The notes beneath the pieces were generated by a model that saw nothing but the letters and a program-made list of their open reading frames with translations, was not told where the DNA came from and ran no database searches. This document shows positions 55,675 through 63,136 of a DNA stretch of 64,000 nt, piece after piece. This stretch comes from Bacteroidales bacterium (GTDB lineage Bacteria > Bacteroidota > Bacteroidia > Bacteroidales > F082). The DNA is taken from assembly GCA_016284305.1 (NCBI GenBank), contig JAEEON010000044.1, forward strand, positions 39,164-103,163, written 5' to 3'. A program made the position numbers and the translations under genes. The first letter of the stretch is position 1. Each line of letters opens with the position of its first letter.

Positions 55675-55682
55675 CAAAGATA
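55675..55682 (-). promoter_or_regulatory. Putative -7 box for the EEP-family gene
   Basis: TATCTTTG on the minus strand, 17 bases before the start codon at 55658. Confidence 0.55.
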
Positions 55683-55755
55683 GTGATATTATTTAAACAA
55701 ACAATGGAAATAGAATAAATATTGTTAAAAATCGGTCAAATTGGAAAAATATTCC

Positions 55756-55763
55756 TATCTTTG
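55756..55763 (+). promoter_or_regulatory. Putative -7 box for aat
   Basis: TATCTTTG, 8 bases before the ATG at 55771, so the transcript would have a very short leader. Confidence 0.55.
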
Positions 55764-55770
55764 CATACTT

Positions 55771-56565
55771 ATGAACCGAATCTTTCAGTTGAACGATGAT
55801 GATTACAGCTTCCCACCGGCGAGCATGGCGAACCGGCAGGGTTTGTTAGCGTTTGGTGGTGATTTGTCGCCGAACCGTCTCATCGTGGCTTATGCCAACG
55901 GCATCTTTCCATGGTACAGTGAGGGTGAGCCTATATTGTGGTGGTCGTTGGATCCCCGATTGGTGATTAATCCCGGTGAGATGCGTGTCTCGAAGTCATT
56001 GAGGCACACCATACATTCCGGGCGTTTTGAGATCCGTATTGACACTGATTTCGAGGGGGTGATGCGGCATTGTGCCAATACGCCTCGCGATGGGCAGATA
56101 AGCACGTGGATCACTGATGACATGGTTGAGGGTTATGTCCAGCTTCATCGCATGGGGTTGGCGCATTCGTTCGAGACCTACTGCGAGGGTGAGCTTGTGG
56201 GCGGGCTTTATGGGGTTGCTCTTGGCAAGCTCTTTTGTGGCGAGTCGATGTTCCATAGTATGACTGATGCCTCCAAGGTGGCCTTTTACTATCTCCATCG
56301 TTTTTTGGTAGAGCATGGTTTCAAGCTCATCGACTGTCAGCAGGAGACCAACCATTTGGTCAGTCTGGGAGCTTACACCATCGACCGGAAGGACTACCTC
56401 AAGCAGATCAAGGAGTTGGTGGCCGAGCCGACGTTGAAGGGCAACTGGGGTGATGGTACAGCAGAAGAAATTGATATCAACATAACTCAAGCTGATGAGG
56501 CAAAGTTCAGGGCATACAACCTGGATGCCGACTTGGCGTTAAACTCTGACGATAACTACTTTTAA
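55771..56565 (+). CDS. aat: Leucyl/phenylalanyl-tRNA-protein transferase
   Basis: 264 residues. MNRIFQLNDDDYSFPPASMA start; signature GLLAFGGDLSPNRLIVAYAN, GIFPWYSEGEPILWWSLDPR, and GLYGVALGKLFCGESMFHSM. Adds Leu or Phe to N-terminal Arg/Lys proteins so that ClpS/ClpAP degrade them (N-end rule). The stop overlaps the sirtuin gene start by one base, so the two are likely co-transcribed. Confidence 0.96.
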   Translation: MNRIFQLNDDDYSFPPASMANRQGLLAFGGDLSPNRLIVAYANGIFPWYSEGEPILWWSLDPRLVINPGEMRVSKSLRHTIHSGRFEIRIDTDFEGVMRHCANTPRDGQISTWITDDMVEGYVQLHRMGLAHSFETYCEGELVGGLYGVALGKLFCGESMFHSMTDASKVAFYYLHRFLVEHGFKLIDCQQETNHLVSLGAYTIDRKDYLKQIKELVAEPTLKGNWGDGTAEEIDINITQADEAKFRAYNLDADLALNSDDNYF

Positions 56566-57314
56566 TGGAAATGGAAGAAAAGATCAAGGAAGCGGCACGC
56601 ATCCTCTCACAAGCAAAACGCATCGTCGGCTTCACTGGTGCCGGCACTTCGGCCGAGAGCGGCATTCCCCCATTCCGTGGGCAAGGGGGAATTTGGAACA
56701 AATACGATCCTAACGCGCTTGACATCGAGAACTATTACCGTCACACGCAGGACTCGTGGAACATCATCCGCGAGGTGTTTTACAACTACTTCAACAACGT
56801 AGAGGTAAAGCCCAATCCCGGGCATGAGATCTTGGCCAAGTGGGAGAAAGAAGGTCGGTTGAGTTGCGTCATCACGCAGAACATCGACGACCTTCACACG
56901 GTGGCGGGCAACACGAAGGTCTATGAATTCCACGGCAACATGTCGCGTTTCGTCTGTACCAAATGCGGCAGCAAGTTCCCTGCCCGTGAGATGCAGCTCA
57001 CCGAGCGTCCGCCTCATTGTGAGAAGTGTGGAGGTTTGTTGAAGCCCGACTTCATCTTCTTCGGTGAGGGAATCCCTGAGGATGCCTATTACGGTTCTGT
57101 CAACGCTGCCGAGCAATGCGATGCCTTTGTCATCATCGGCACATCTGGTCAGGTGAGTCCAGCCAACATGATTCCTGGCATCGCCAAGCGTCACGGGGCC
57201 AAGATCATCGAGATCAACTTGGAGCCTTCCACCTACACGAATTACATTTCCGACATCTATCTCCAGGGCAAGTCAGGTGAGATCCTCCCCCAGATTGACG
57301 CTTTGATGCAATAG
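56565..57314 (+). CDS. NAD-dependent protein deacylase, Sir2 family
   Basis: 249 residues. Sirtuin motifs: FTGAGTSAESGIPPFRG, TQNIDDLH, the catalytic FHG, two zinc CxxC pairs (CTKC and CEKC), GTSGQVSPANMIP and INLEPS. It removes acyl groups from lysines using NAD+. It starts at an ATG overlapping the aat stop; no clear promoter of its own. Confidence 0.95.
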   Translation: MEMEEKIKEAARILSQAKRIVGFTGAGTSAESGIPPFRGQGGIWNKYDPNALDIENYYRHTQDSWNIIREVFYNYFNNVEVKPNPGHEILAKWEKEGRLSCVITQNIDDLHTVAGNTKVYEFHGNMSRFVCTKCGSKFPAREMQLTERPPHCEKCGGLLKPDFIFFGEGIPEDAYYGSVNAAEQCDAFVIIGTSGQVSPANMIPGIAKRHGAKIIEINLEPSTYTNYISDIYLQGKSGEILPQIDALMQ

Positions 57315-57317
57315 TTT

Positions 57318-57476
57318 GTTTAGGTTGCTTCGTCGCTACGCTCCTCGCAACCCGAAGGCTCACCGACCGAACGGGAGGTAATGACGTACCCGACCAAGGG
57401 CTACCGAGCTTTAAGCCCTATCTGGCTATCTCTAAATTCTAAATCCTAAATTCTAAATTCTCACCTTTCACCTCTC
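57318..57476. repeat. Intergenic repeat tract (half REP-like unit plus spacer repeats)
   Basis: 57321-57358 carries the REP-like half unit TTGCTTCGTCGCTACGCTCC (compare the full copies at 62272 and 62987). 57401-57454 repeats the TACCGAGCTTTAAGCCCTA / GGCTATCTCTAAATTCTAAAT unit also found at 51825-51869. It ends in the TCACCTTTCACC tract. No gene is seen here. Confidence 0.6.
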
Positions 57477-59237
57477 TTACTGAGGCGAGAGGACCAGACG
57501 CACCGACTGACCGTAGCCGCGATTGTAGCCGTAGCTAGTGCCGAGGCTCGAATTGCCGAAGTACACGTACCACGCGCTGCTGCTATTGTTGCAGGACGCC
57601 GACCAGTAGTTGCCGAAGCTACCCACATTGTAGACAGAAGTCCCGTTACGGTAGCCCGCGGCAGGCAGGAAAACTGCACCGTGCTGTTCAAGGGTAGCCC
57701 ACTGAGTGGCAGTGATGGTATTGCTGGAGTAACTTGCACCTAGTGAATTCGTGCTACTCAATGAATAATAGGAACTCTGCCAATCGTCGGGCAAGAGAAT
57801 AACACCATTGACATTGTTCACTGTTGCTTTGGCGTAACGGATACCGCTTGATGTATTGCGCGTATTGAACACATATCTCCATTCTTCATGGGTCAATGTA
57901 CGCCAGGTATGGGTCGTATTGCCTCCGTTACTGATAGCATTGTAGCCCCAGTCAGCTTGACCTGTCTGGTCATATAAATTATAGGTGTAGCTGCCGTAGG
58001 CATAATAGTCGCTAGAGGTTGTGCTCGTACTCCAAGGTTGGTAACAGACCGCACCGTGGTTATATCCACTAGTGCCCCAGCCGAACAAATCAATCCAGTC
58101 ACTATACGTTTGCGAGATGTTCGTGTTGGCATCGCCAACATAGTCCCACTGGTGCTCCGCAAATTGCCAGGTTTTGGTTGAAGCTCTGTACTGCAAGTTG
58201 CCCTGCGAAAACCAAACCTGTAGCGAGGGACTCACCGAAAACAATCCAGCGATGGCTCCAGTTGGAGCTGTTGGTGGTGTTAGCGTAGTGAAACTCACTT
58301 CAGAGCCATAGGCTGTGCCAGCACTGTTCTTCGCGTAAGCTCTAACGTAATAGGTAGTGTTGGCTGTCAAGCCCGTCATGTTCACAGTGTAACTGCCCGT
58401 TCCTGTTCCGCTGCTCGCATGGCTGCTGCTCGTCGTGGGATTGTGGCTCGTGCTCCAACAGATTCCCCGCTCTGTCACATCGGCGTTGCCGGTGGCGGTT
58501 ACATTGCCTCCACCTGTGGCCGTAGTCTGCGTGATGTTAGTTACGTCACTAGTGGTCACCGTCGGAATCGTCACGTTTTGCAAGGTGGTGAAACTCACTT
58601 CAGAACCATAGGCAGTGCCAGCGCTGTTCTTTGCGTAAGCTCTCACGTAATACGTTGTGCCTGACGTCAACCCCGTCATGTTCACGGTGAAGCTACCCGT
58701 TCCCGTTCCACTGCTCGCATGGCTGTCACTCGTCGTGGGATTGTGACTTGTGCTCCAGCAAACCCCTCGCTCAGTCACTTCAAATTCATCATCCACTACA
58801 ACCTCTCCTCCACAAATTGCAGAATTGTCCGTTACATCAGTAACCTCAAGTGTCTTAACTGTTGGCAATGACGGAGGAAGCGTCTGCAACGAGTCCACGG
58901 CAGTAAATTCGGTCTGGAACTTGTTTGACACTTTGATGCGGTAATAATACACCATCCCCGGCAACAAACTATCGGCATGAGCCGTATAGCTTTCTTCCTT
59001 CTTTGTGGCTTCATAGCTACTCAGATCCCCCATATCCCGACGAGTACTTAGCTCAACCGCGGCTTCAAACTTTCCCTCAAACTCGACATCAAACAAAAAA
59101 TCGGCAGATGTACTGGCTACCGACACCGTACAGTTCTTTACCTGGGGCTTGCTCTGAGGCACGTCATGATCCTTCCTGCAACCCAACAAGGCTACAAGTC
59201 CCATTAACATGATGAATATATATGCTCTCTTTCTCAT
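57477..59237 (-). CDS. Lipoprotein with FN3 repeats and C-type-lectin-like variable domain (candidate DGR target 1)
   Basis: 586 residues. Lipobox at C20 (MGLVALLGC), FN3-like modules, two of them nearly identical with a 100-codon period (NMTGLTSGTTYYVRAYAKNS, YGSEVSFTTL), then an FGE/C-type-lectin-like C-terminal domain (WQFAEHQWDYVGDANTNISQ, WRTLTHEEWRYVFNTRN, VFLPAAGYRNGTS, YWSAS...SVRLVLSPQ). The last ~50 codons differ strongly from the paralogue at 63137 but almost only at codon positions 1 and 2, as in DGR variable regions. Probably a cell-surface ligand-binding protein with a hypervariable face. Confidence 0.8.
   Translation of the reverse strand: MRKRAYIFIMLMGLVALLGCRKDHDVPQSKPQVKNCTVSVASTSADFLFDVEFEGKFEAAVELSTRRDMGDLSSYEATKKEESYTAHADSLLPGMVYYYRIKVSNKFQTEFTAVDSLQTLPPSLPTVKTLEVTDVTDNSAICGGEVVVDDEFEVTERGVCWSTSHNPTTSDSHASSGTGTGSFTVNMTGLTSGTTYYVRAYAKNSAGTAYGSEVSFTTLQNVTIPTVTTSDVTNITQTTATGGGNVTATGNADVTERGICWSTSHNPTTSSSHASSGTGTGSYTVNMTGLTANTTYYVRAYAKNSAGTAYGSEVSFTTLTPPTAPTGAIAGLFSVSPSLQVWFSQGNLQYRASTKTWQFAEHQWDYVGDANTNISQTYSDWIDLFGWGTSGYNHGAVCYQPWSTSTTSSDYYAYGSYTYNLYDQTGQADWGYNAISNGGNTTHTWRTLTHEEWRYVFNTRNTSSGIRYAKATVNNVNGVILLPDDWQSSYYSLSSTNSLGASYSSNTITATQWATLEQHGAVFLPAAGYRNGTSVYNVGSFGNYWSASCNNSSSAWYVYFGNSSLGTSYGYNRGYGQSVRLVLSPQ
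57507..57632 (-). other. Candidate DGR variable region 1
   Basis: 42 codons; compared with 63167-63292, 21 encode different residues and 20 of those keep the third base (C or T), e.g. AAC/GAC, TAC/CGC, GGC/AAC, CTC/ACC. The 27 bases between this region and the last codons are identical in both copies, as expected for an initiation-of-homing-type anchor. Confidence 0.7.
58288..58860 (-). repeat. Tandem FN3-coding repeat, 300-bp period
   Basis: Two near-identical DNA units begin at 58288 and 58588 and encode successive FN3-like modules of the lipoprotein. A third related copy starts in the truncated paralogue near 63940. Recombination between them could change module number. Confidence 0.7.
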
Positions 59238-59249
59238 GACAATTCCGAT

Positions 59250-61079
59250 TTATCTCTTTTTCCAACAATACCCGATTCCGATTTTACCCTCTATGGTCTT
59301 GAAGTTGGTAGTGACCGCATCGAGCCTCAACACAAGCCCTTTTAGATTGAGCTGAAGTCCAACCGTGGCATCCACTCCGCTGTAGCTGTCATCCTCAACT
59401 TTTACCAACGAGCCGTCTGTTGTGGACCAGCACTTCACCCTGGCTCCATAGCCGACACCCACGCTGAGGCACAAGGGACCAGTCAATCTCTGCATCATGC
59501 CCGCCATGATGGAATAGCGCAAGGAGCTTGTAGCACCGGTATATTCGGGCATCTCTCCGTCAACCAAGCCATCAGCACCGCAACTGGAAACATAGTTCAA
59601 TGCCTTGAAATTGAAGTTGCTCATCGCCGTGACGAACCAGCCCATGCGGTTCACCGAACCATAGGTGAAACCAAACGAAGGCTGAGGGGCAAGACTGCTC
59701 GCCACATTCAAAGTGGCATAATTAACGCCTCGTTCCAGAACGGGAGCTATCGGCACTTCATGGTCATTTGCCTTTTCGTCCTCACCGTCAGTTTTCGCGA
59801 CATCAACAAGAACCGTTTCCAACCGCTCTTCCACTACCAAGGCCTTGTCCTCCTCGATGAGGATGGTTTTTGTCAACGGGACCCATCCCTCCTTCTCAAT
59901 GCGAAGCTCGTGTTTGCCTATGGGCAGGTCGTTGAGCTGCATCGGGGTCTCCCCGACCATTTTGCCATCCACATACAGCTTGGCTATCGATGGCGTGGAC
60001 GACACCACGAGTCTTCCCGTGATCGGGGTCGGTGGATCCAAAACGATGGTCTGCCCTGTCATGTTCTCCGTGATGGTCTTTCTCACCACAGAGCTTTTAT
60101 GGTTCTCCTTCCGGCATTCGATCAGGTAATTGCCAGATTCCAGGTCGCCCGTCCATTGGCGGATTCCCTTGAACTGCTCGTTCACATAGATCTCGGCATC
60201 CTCATCAACTTGAAGCGTCACTGTTGCGTAGTTTGCCATCATGTTCACATTGAGTGTGAAAGTCTCCTCGTCGGGGATTGTGACCGTCCGTTCGTACGGT
60301 TTATACATGGGATGGACGATACGCACCTTGTGTTCTCCGCTTGAAAGCTTCATCGGGGTGTCGATCACGTTTTTGGAAGCGGCATTGTCGATGAACACGG
60401 AGGATTGCGACAGGATGGCTTTGTCGCCTTCCACCTTAAGGTAGCCGTAGGATGGATGAAGGGTGACTTCCACCATCGTCTTATTCTTGACGTCTTTGAC
60501 TTCCACCACTCCTGCTTTGGTGTGATAGTCTAGCAATTCCACACGGTAGGTGTATTTGCCAAAATCAACCAGTTTCTGGGCCACTCCGTCTTCATCCACT
60601 GGCCATGGCATGTCATTCACCATCACCAAGGCATTCTTTGGAGTGACTTTGAAAACCAGGAATTGTTGTGTCACGGCGGGTCTCACCACCGTCTCCACTG
60701 TGCCTGTTGAAAGCACCATCTCGTAGGTACGCTCAGCTTCGATCTCCACGGGGAAATAATAGTCCCTCAGCACCCCCAGCTGTTGGTGTTTGATGGTGAT
60801 CTTTCGGAGTCCATGGGGCACCCACACCCAGATTTCGCCATATTCCTGTTTGGTGTCAACGATGCCCAGGGAGCCGCCTTCGAAGAGGAATCCATGTTGG
60901 GCAGTCACCACTTTGATCAAGGCGGCGACATCGCCGTTTTGGTCGATACGTTTTCCGTCGAGGCTCGATGCGCTCATGTCGTTCGGTAGCGCCCGAAACG
61001 ATTCGACGGATAGTTTTTGTGCGTTCAGCAAGAGAGCCGATGACAGCAGGAGAAACAAGAGTAAAAGGCTTTTTCTCAT
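59250..61079 (-). CDS. PEGA-domain surface protein
   Basis: 609 residues. Signal peptide 1-21 (ending LLLNAQ). Several PEGA repeats, a beta-sandwich often found in surface-layer and export proteins: VTPKNALVMVNDMPWPVDED, GYLKVEGDKAILSQSSVFID, TLQVDEDAEIYVNEQFKGIR, and SSTPSIAKLYVDGKMVGETP. The last ~140 residues look like a beta-barrel or beta-sandwich ending in GYCWKKR, possibly an outer-membrane anchor. It starts 12 bases upstream of the FN3/lectin lipoprotein gene, so the two form one transcript. Function unknown; perhaps it helps present or anchor the lipoprotein. Confidence 0.82.
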   Translation of the reverse strand: MRKSLLLLFLLLSSALLLNAQKLSVESFRALPNDMSASSLDGKRIDQNGDVAALIKVVTAQHGFLFEGGSLGIVDTKQEYGEIWVWVPHGLRKITIKHQQLGVLRDYYFPVEIEAERTYEMVLSTGTVETVVRPAVTQQFLVFKVTPKNALVMVNDMPWPVDEDGVAQKLVDFGKYTYRVELLDYHTKAGVVEVKDVKNKTMVEVTLHPSYGYLKVEGDKAILSQSSVFIDNAASKNVIDTPMKLSSGEHKVRIVHPMYKPYERTVTIPDEETFTLNVNMMANYATVTLQVDEDAEIYVNEQFKGIRQWTGDLESGNYLIECRKENHKSSVVRKTITENMTGQTIVLDPPTPITGRLVVSSTPSIAKLYVDGKMVGETPMQLNDLPIGKHELRIEKEGWVPLTKTILIEEDKALVVEERLETVLVDVAKTDGEDEKANDHEVPIAPVLERGVNYATLNVASSLAPQPSFGFTYGSVNRMGWFVTAMSNFNFKALNYVSSCGADGLVDGEMPEYTGATSSLRYSIMAGMMQRLTGPLCLSVGVGYGARVKCWSTTDGSLVKVEDDSYSGVDATVGLQLNLKGLVLRLDAVTTNFKTIEGKIGIGYCWKKR

Positions 61080-61101
61080 GGGGGCAGATGATTACAATCT
61101 G

Positions 61102-61109
61102 CAAAGATA
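61102..61109 (-). promoter_or_regulatory. Putative -7 box for the PEGA gene
   Basis: TATCTTTG on the minus strand, 23 bases before the start codon at 61079. Confidence 0.55.
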
Positions 61110-61124
61110 CGTGTTTTTAAGATA

Positions 61125-62126
61125 TTAATCACGCAAATCCAATTCTTCTTTGGAAAGCCCCGTCAGTTCACTGACGACCTTTATGGGCATTCCTTGAGAC
61201 AACATTTTTCGAGCTGTTTCCTTTAAGGCTTCGATTCTTCCTTCAGCTCTTCCTTTAACTTTACCAATTTCAATACCTTCAGCCCTTCCTTCAACTTTAC
61301 CAATTTCTATTCCTTCTGTCCGTCCGATTTCAATTCCTTCTGCTCTCCCAATTTCTATTCCCTCCGATCTTCCGATCTCGATGCCTTCTTCTTTTCCTTC
61401 GGCATGGCCTTTCTCCTTCGATTCGCGCATCAACGCTCGTTCCACCCTAACATCATCAAGGTTCTTCTCATACACATAACGCTCTGTTTCGCTCATTCCC
61501 TCCACCTCCATCAACTTCACCGCCTTGCTTATCAGCGGGTCTGCGAGCATCTCCTTCGGGACCTCTTTCGTCTTCGCATTGATTTCCGTCAAAAAACGCA
61601 GCCACAGGTTGAGCATCCGTTTTTCCGACGAATTCTTCGGCTTGAACTTCGGCAATTCGATGAAAGCGATGTGCAGTCCTTTGATGACCTTCTCCGAATG
61701 ACGTTCATGGACAAGCTGGTAATAATGGTAGTACTCGTCCGTAGGCAGATCCGTTTCGAAGATGTCGTTGACGATGTTGAGAGAATATACTGGTTGTAGG
61801 AGGTTGTAGTCGTTTCCGCTCTCCAATTGTGTCACATAGGCTTTCGAGGCGTTGAACAGAACTCGCGATTTAAACTCCTCGCTCCATACCATCTGCATCT
61901 CCACCAGGAACTTGCGGCCAGCCTTGTCGGTGCATTGCACATCGACGATGGAGTAGTTCAAGTCTTGCTTGATGGGTAGGAGTTCCGGACTGACATATTC
62001 GATATCTGCTATCAGCTCATCATCTTCAAGTGGCAATAACGCATTCAAAAAACTCAGCATCAACTCCTTGTGCTGGGCAAACACCTTCTTAAAAGTGACA
62101 TCGTAACGGGGATCACAATACTTCAT
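61125..62126 (-). CDS. Rpn/PD-(D/E)XK nuclease family transposase-like protein
   Basis: 333 residues. Matches the Rpn family (PD-(D/E)XK nuclease, often annotated as putative transposase): MKYCDPRYDVTFKKVFAQHK, ELLPIKQDLNYSIVDVQCTD, FLVEMQMVWSEEFKSRVLFN, TDEYYHYYQLVH. The D...E-x-Q nuclease residues are visible. The C-terminal ~100 residues hold tandem EGIEIGR(A/S/T)EGIEIGR units, encoded by a tandem DNA repeat about 61240-61400. Family members promote recombination in E. coli. Promoter box at 62152-62145. Confidence 0.9.
   Translation of the reverse strand: MKYCDPRYDVTFKKVFAQHKELMLSFLNALLPLEDDELIADIEYVSPELLPIKQDLNYSIVDVQCTDKAGRKFLVEMQMVWSEEFKSRVLFNASKAYVTQLESGNDYNLLQPVYSLNIVNDIFETDLPTDEYYHYYQLVHERHSEKVIKGLHIAFIELPKFKPKNSSEKRMLNLWLRFLTEINAKTKEVPKEMLADPLISKAVKLMEVEGMSETERYVYEKNLDDVRVERALMRESKEKGHAEGKEEGIEIGRSEGIEIGRAEGIEIGRTEGIEIGKVEGRAEGIEIGKVKGRAEGRIEALKETARKMLSQGMPIKVVSELTGLSKEELDLRD
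61240..61400 (-). repeat. In-frame tandem repeat in the Rpn-type gene
   Basis: Five or more copies of a 24-bp unit encoding EGIEIGR(A/S/T) or similar, interrupted by KVEGRA and KVKGRA variants. Because the unit is a multiple of three, slippage would change protein length without a frameshift. Confidence 0.75.
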
Positions 62127-62143
62127 ATCGATTCAATTTTTCT

Positions 62144-62394
62144 GCAAAGATAGGGAAATTATTTCTATTAATACAAAAATATTGAAATTTTTTCTAAAAC
62201 ATTGGGGTTTGTCATCGTTATTTTTGGTCTTAGGAAAATCAATTGTCGCTTCGCGGCCTGCACAAAACATATCGTCGCTTTGCGTCATTGCGAGCGAAGC
62301 GAAGCAACCCAACCTGAACGGGTTATGTCCATTGTCAATTCAGGTTGGGTTGCTTCGTCGCTATGCTCCTCGCAACCCGAAGGCTCGCGGCCAT
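62144..62394. repeat. Palindromic REP/MITE-like repeat, copy 1
   Basis: About 240 bp shared as a direct repeat with 62850-63087. It opens with GCAAAGATAGGGAAATTATT (containing the Rpn-gene promoter box TATCTTTG on minus), then an AT-rich part, and a long inverted repeat (GCGAAGCAACCCAACCTGAA with TTCAGGTTGGGTTGCTTCG). Confidence 0.75.
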
Positions 62395-62407
62395 CAAATT
62401 ATGATAA

Positions 62408-62719
62408 TCACAACTCTGACAAAACACCAACCCCTTGTTTTTCTTTACTATAGTTAAAGACAACAATTGGTTTTTCCACCCCAACCAACGAATCATCTGA
62501 AACAAAACAGATACTTTCATTTGGAAACAAGTGGTCAAACCGTTCATACACATTGTTTTCCCACGAAATGTACTCTTCGTCAAAGTGATAAACCTCTTTA
62601 GGAACAATTTCAATTATATGGGTCAAGACTTTAGGGTCAAACTCATATCGGACCTTAATGATTGGAATACGCTTAATTAAAACGTTTATCTCTTTTATTA
62701 CAAATTCTCTAGAATTCAT
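62408..62719 (-). CDS. Small protein of unknown function between two repeat copies
   Basis: 103 residues (MNSREFVIKEINVLIKRIPI...), soluble, with acidic and basic patches; ends KQGVGVLSEL. Family not recognised. It is AT-rich and sits exactly between two direct copies of the palindromic repeat, so it could be a cargo gene or a remnant. The minus-strand TATCTTTG in the right repeat copy could drive it. Moderate support for being real: ATG start, good codon use, no overlap with other genes. Confidence 0.55.
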   Translation of the reverse strand: MNSREFVIKEINVLIKRIPIIKVRYEFDPKVLTHIIEIVPKEVYHFDEEYISWENNVYERFDHLFPNESICFVSDDSLVGVEKPIVVFNYSKEKQGVGVLSEL

Positions 62720-62849
62720 CTTAGTATTTCATTAAAATTGGGATAATCATTTTCGAAAGGTTAATGGAACATTTGCTCCTTGAAGAATCCACTATAGTAT
62801 CACTGTAATCCGTTAATTAGATTTCATCGGCTAAAACTTTATTTTCGCA

Positions 62850-63087
62850 GCAAAGATAGGGAAATTATTTCAATTAATTCAAAAATATTGAAATTTTTTC
62901 TAAAACATTAGGGTTTTGTCATCGTTGTTTTGGGTCATAGGAAAATTAATTGTCGCTTCGCGTCATATGCCAAACTAATCACCGCTTCGCGTCATTGCGA
63001 GCGAAGCGAAGCAACCCAACCAGAACTATCAAAGGCTTGAACCGGTTCAGGTTGGGTTGCTTCGTCGCTATGCTCCTCGCAATGACT
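62850..63087. repeat. Palindromic REP/MITE-like repeat, copy 2
   Basis: Direct copy of 62144-62394. It starts GCAAAGATAGGGAAATTATT and ends with the inverted repeat GCGAAGCAACCCAACCAGAA...GGTTCAGGTTGGGTTGCTTC. The whole 416-base gap 62720-63136 contains only this element and the following TCACCTTTCAATTTTCACC tract; no gene was seen. Confidence 0.75.
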
Positions 63088-63136
63088 TACCCGCCCAAGC
63101 CACCTCTCACCTTTCAATTTTCACCTTTCACCTCTC

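Noticed and set aside
61125..62126. Rpn-type gene considered as an IS element
   Set aside because: No terminal inverted repeats found at its ends; the family is a PD-(D/E)XK nuclease and does not prove mobility.
62272..63087. Repeat units considered as a CRISPR array
   Set aside because: Only two long, palindromic direct copies with a gene between; no regular short repeats and spacers and no cas genes.
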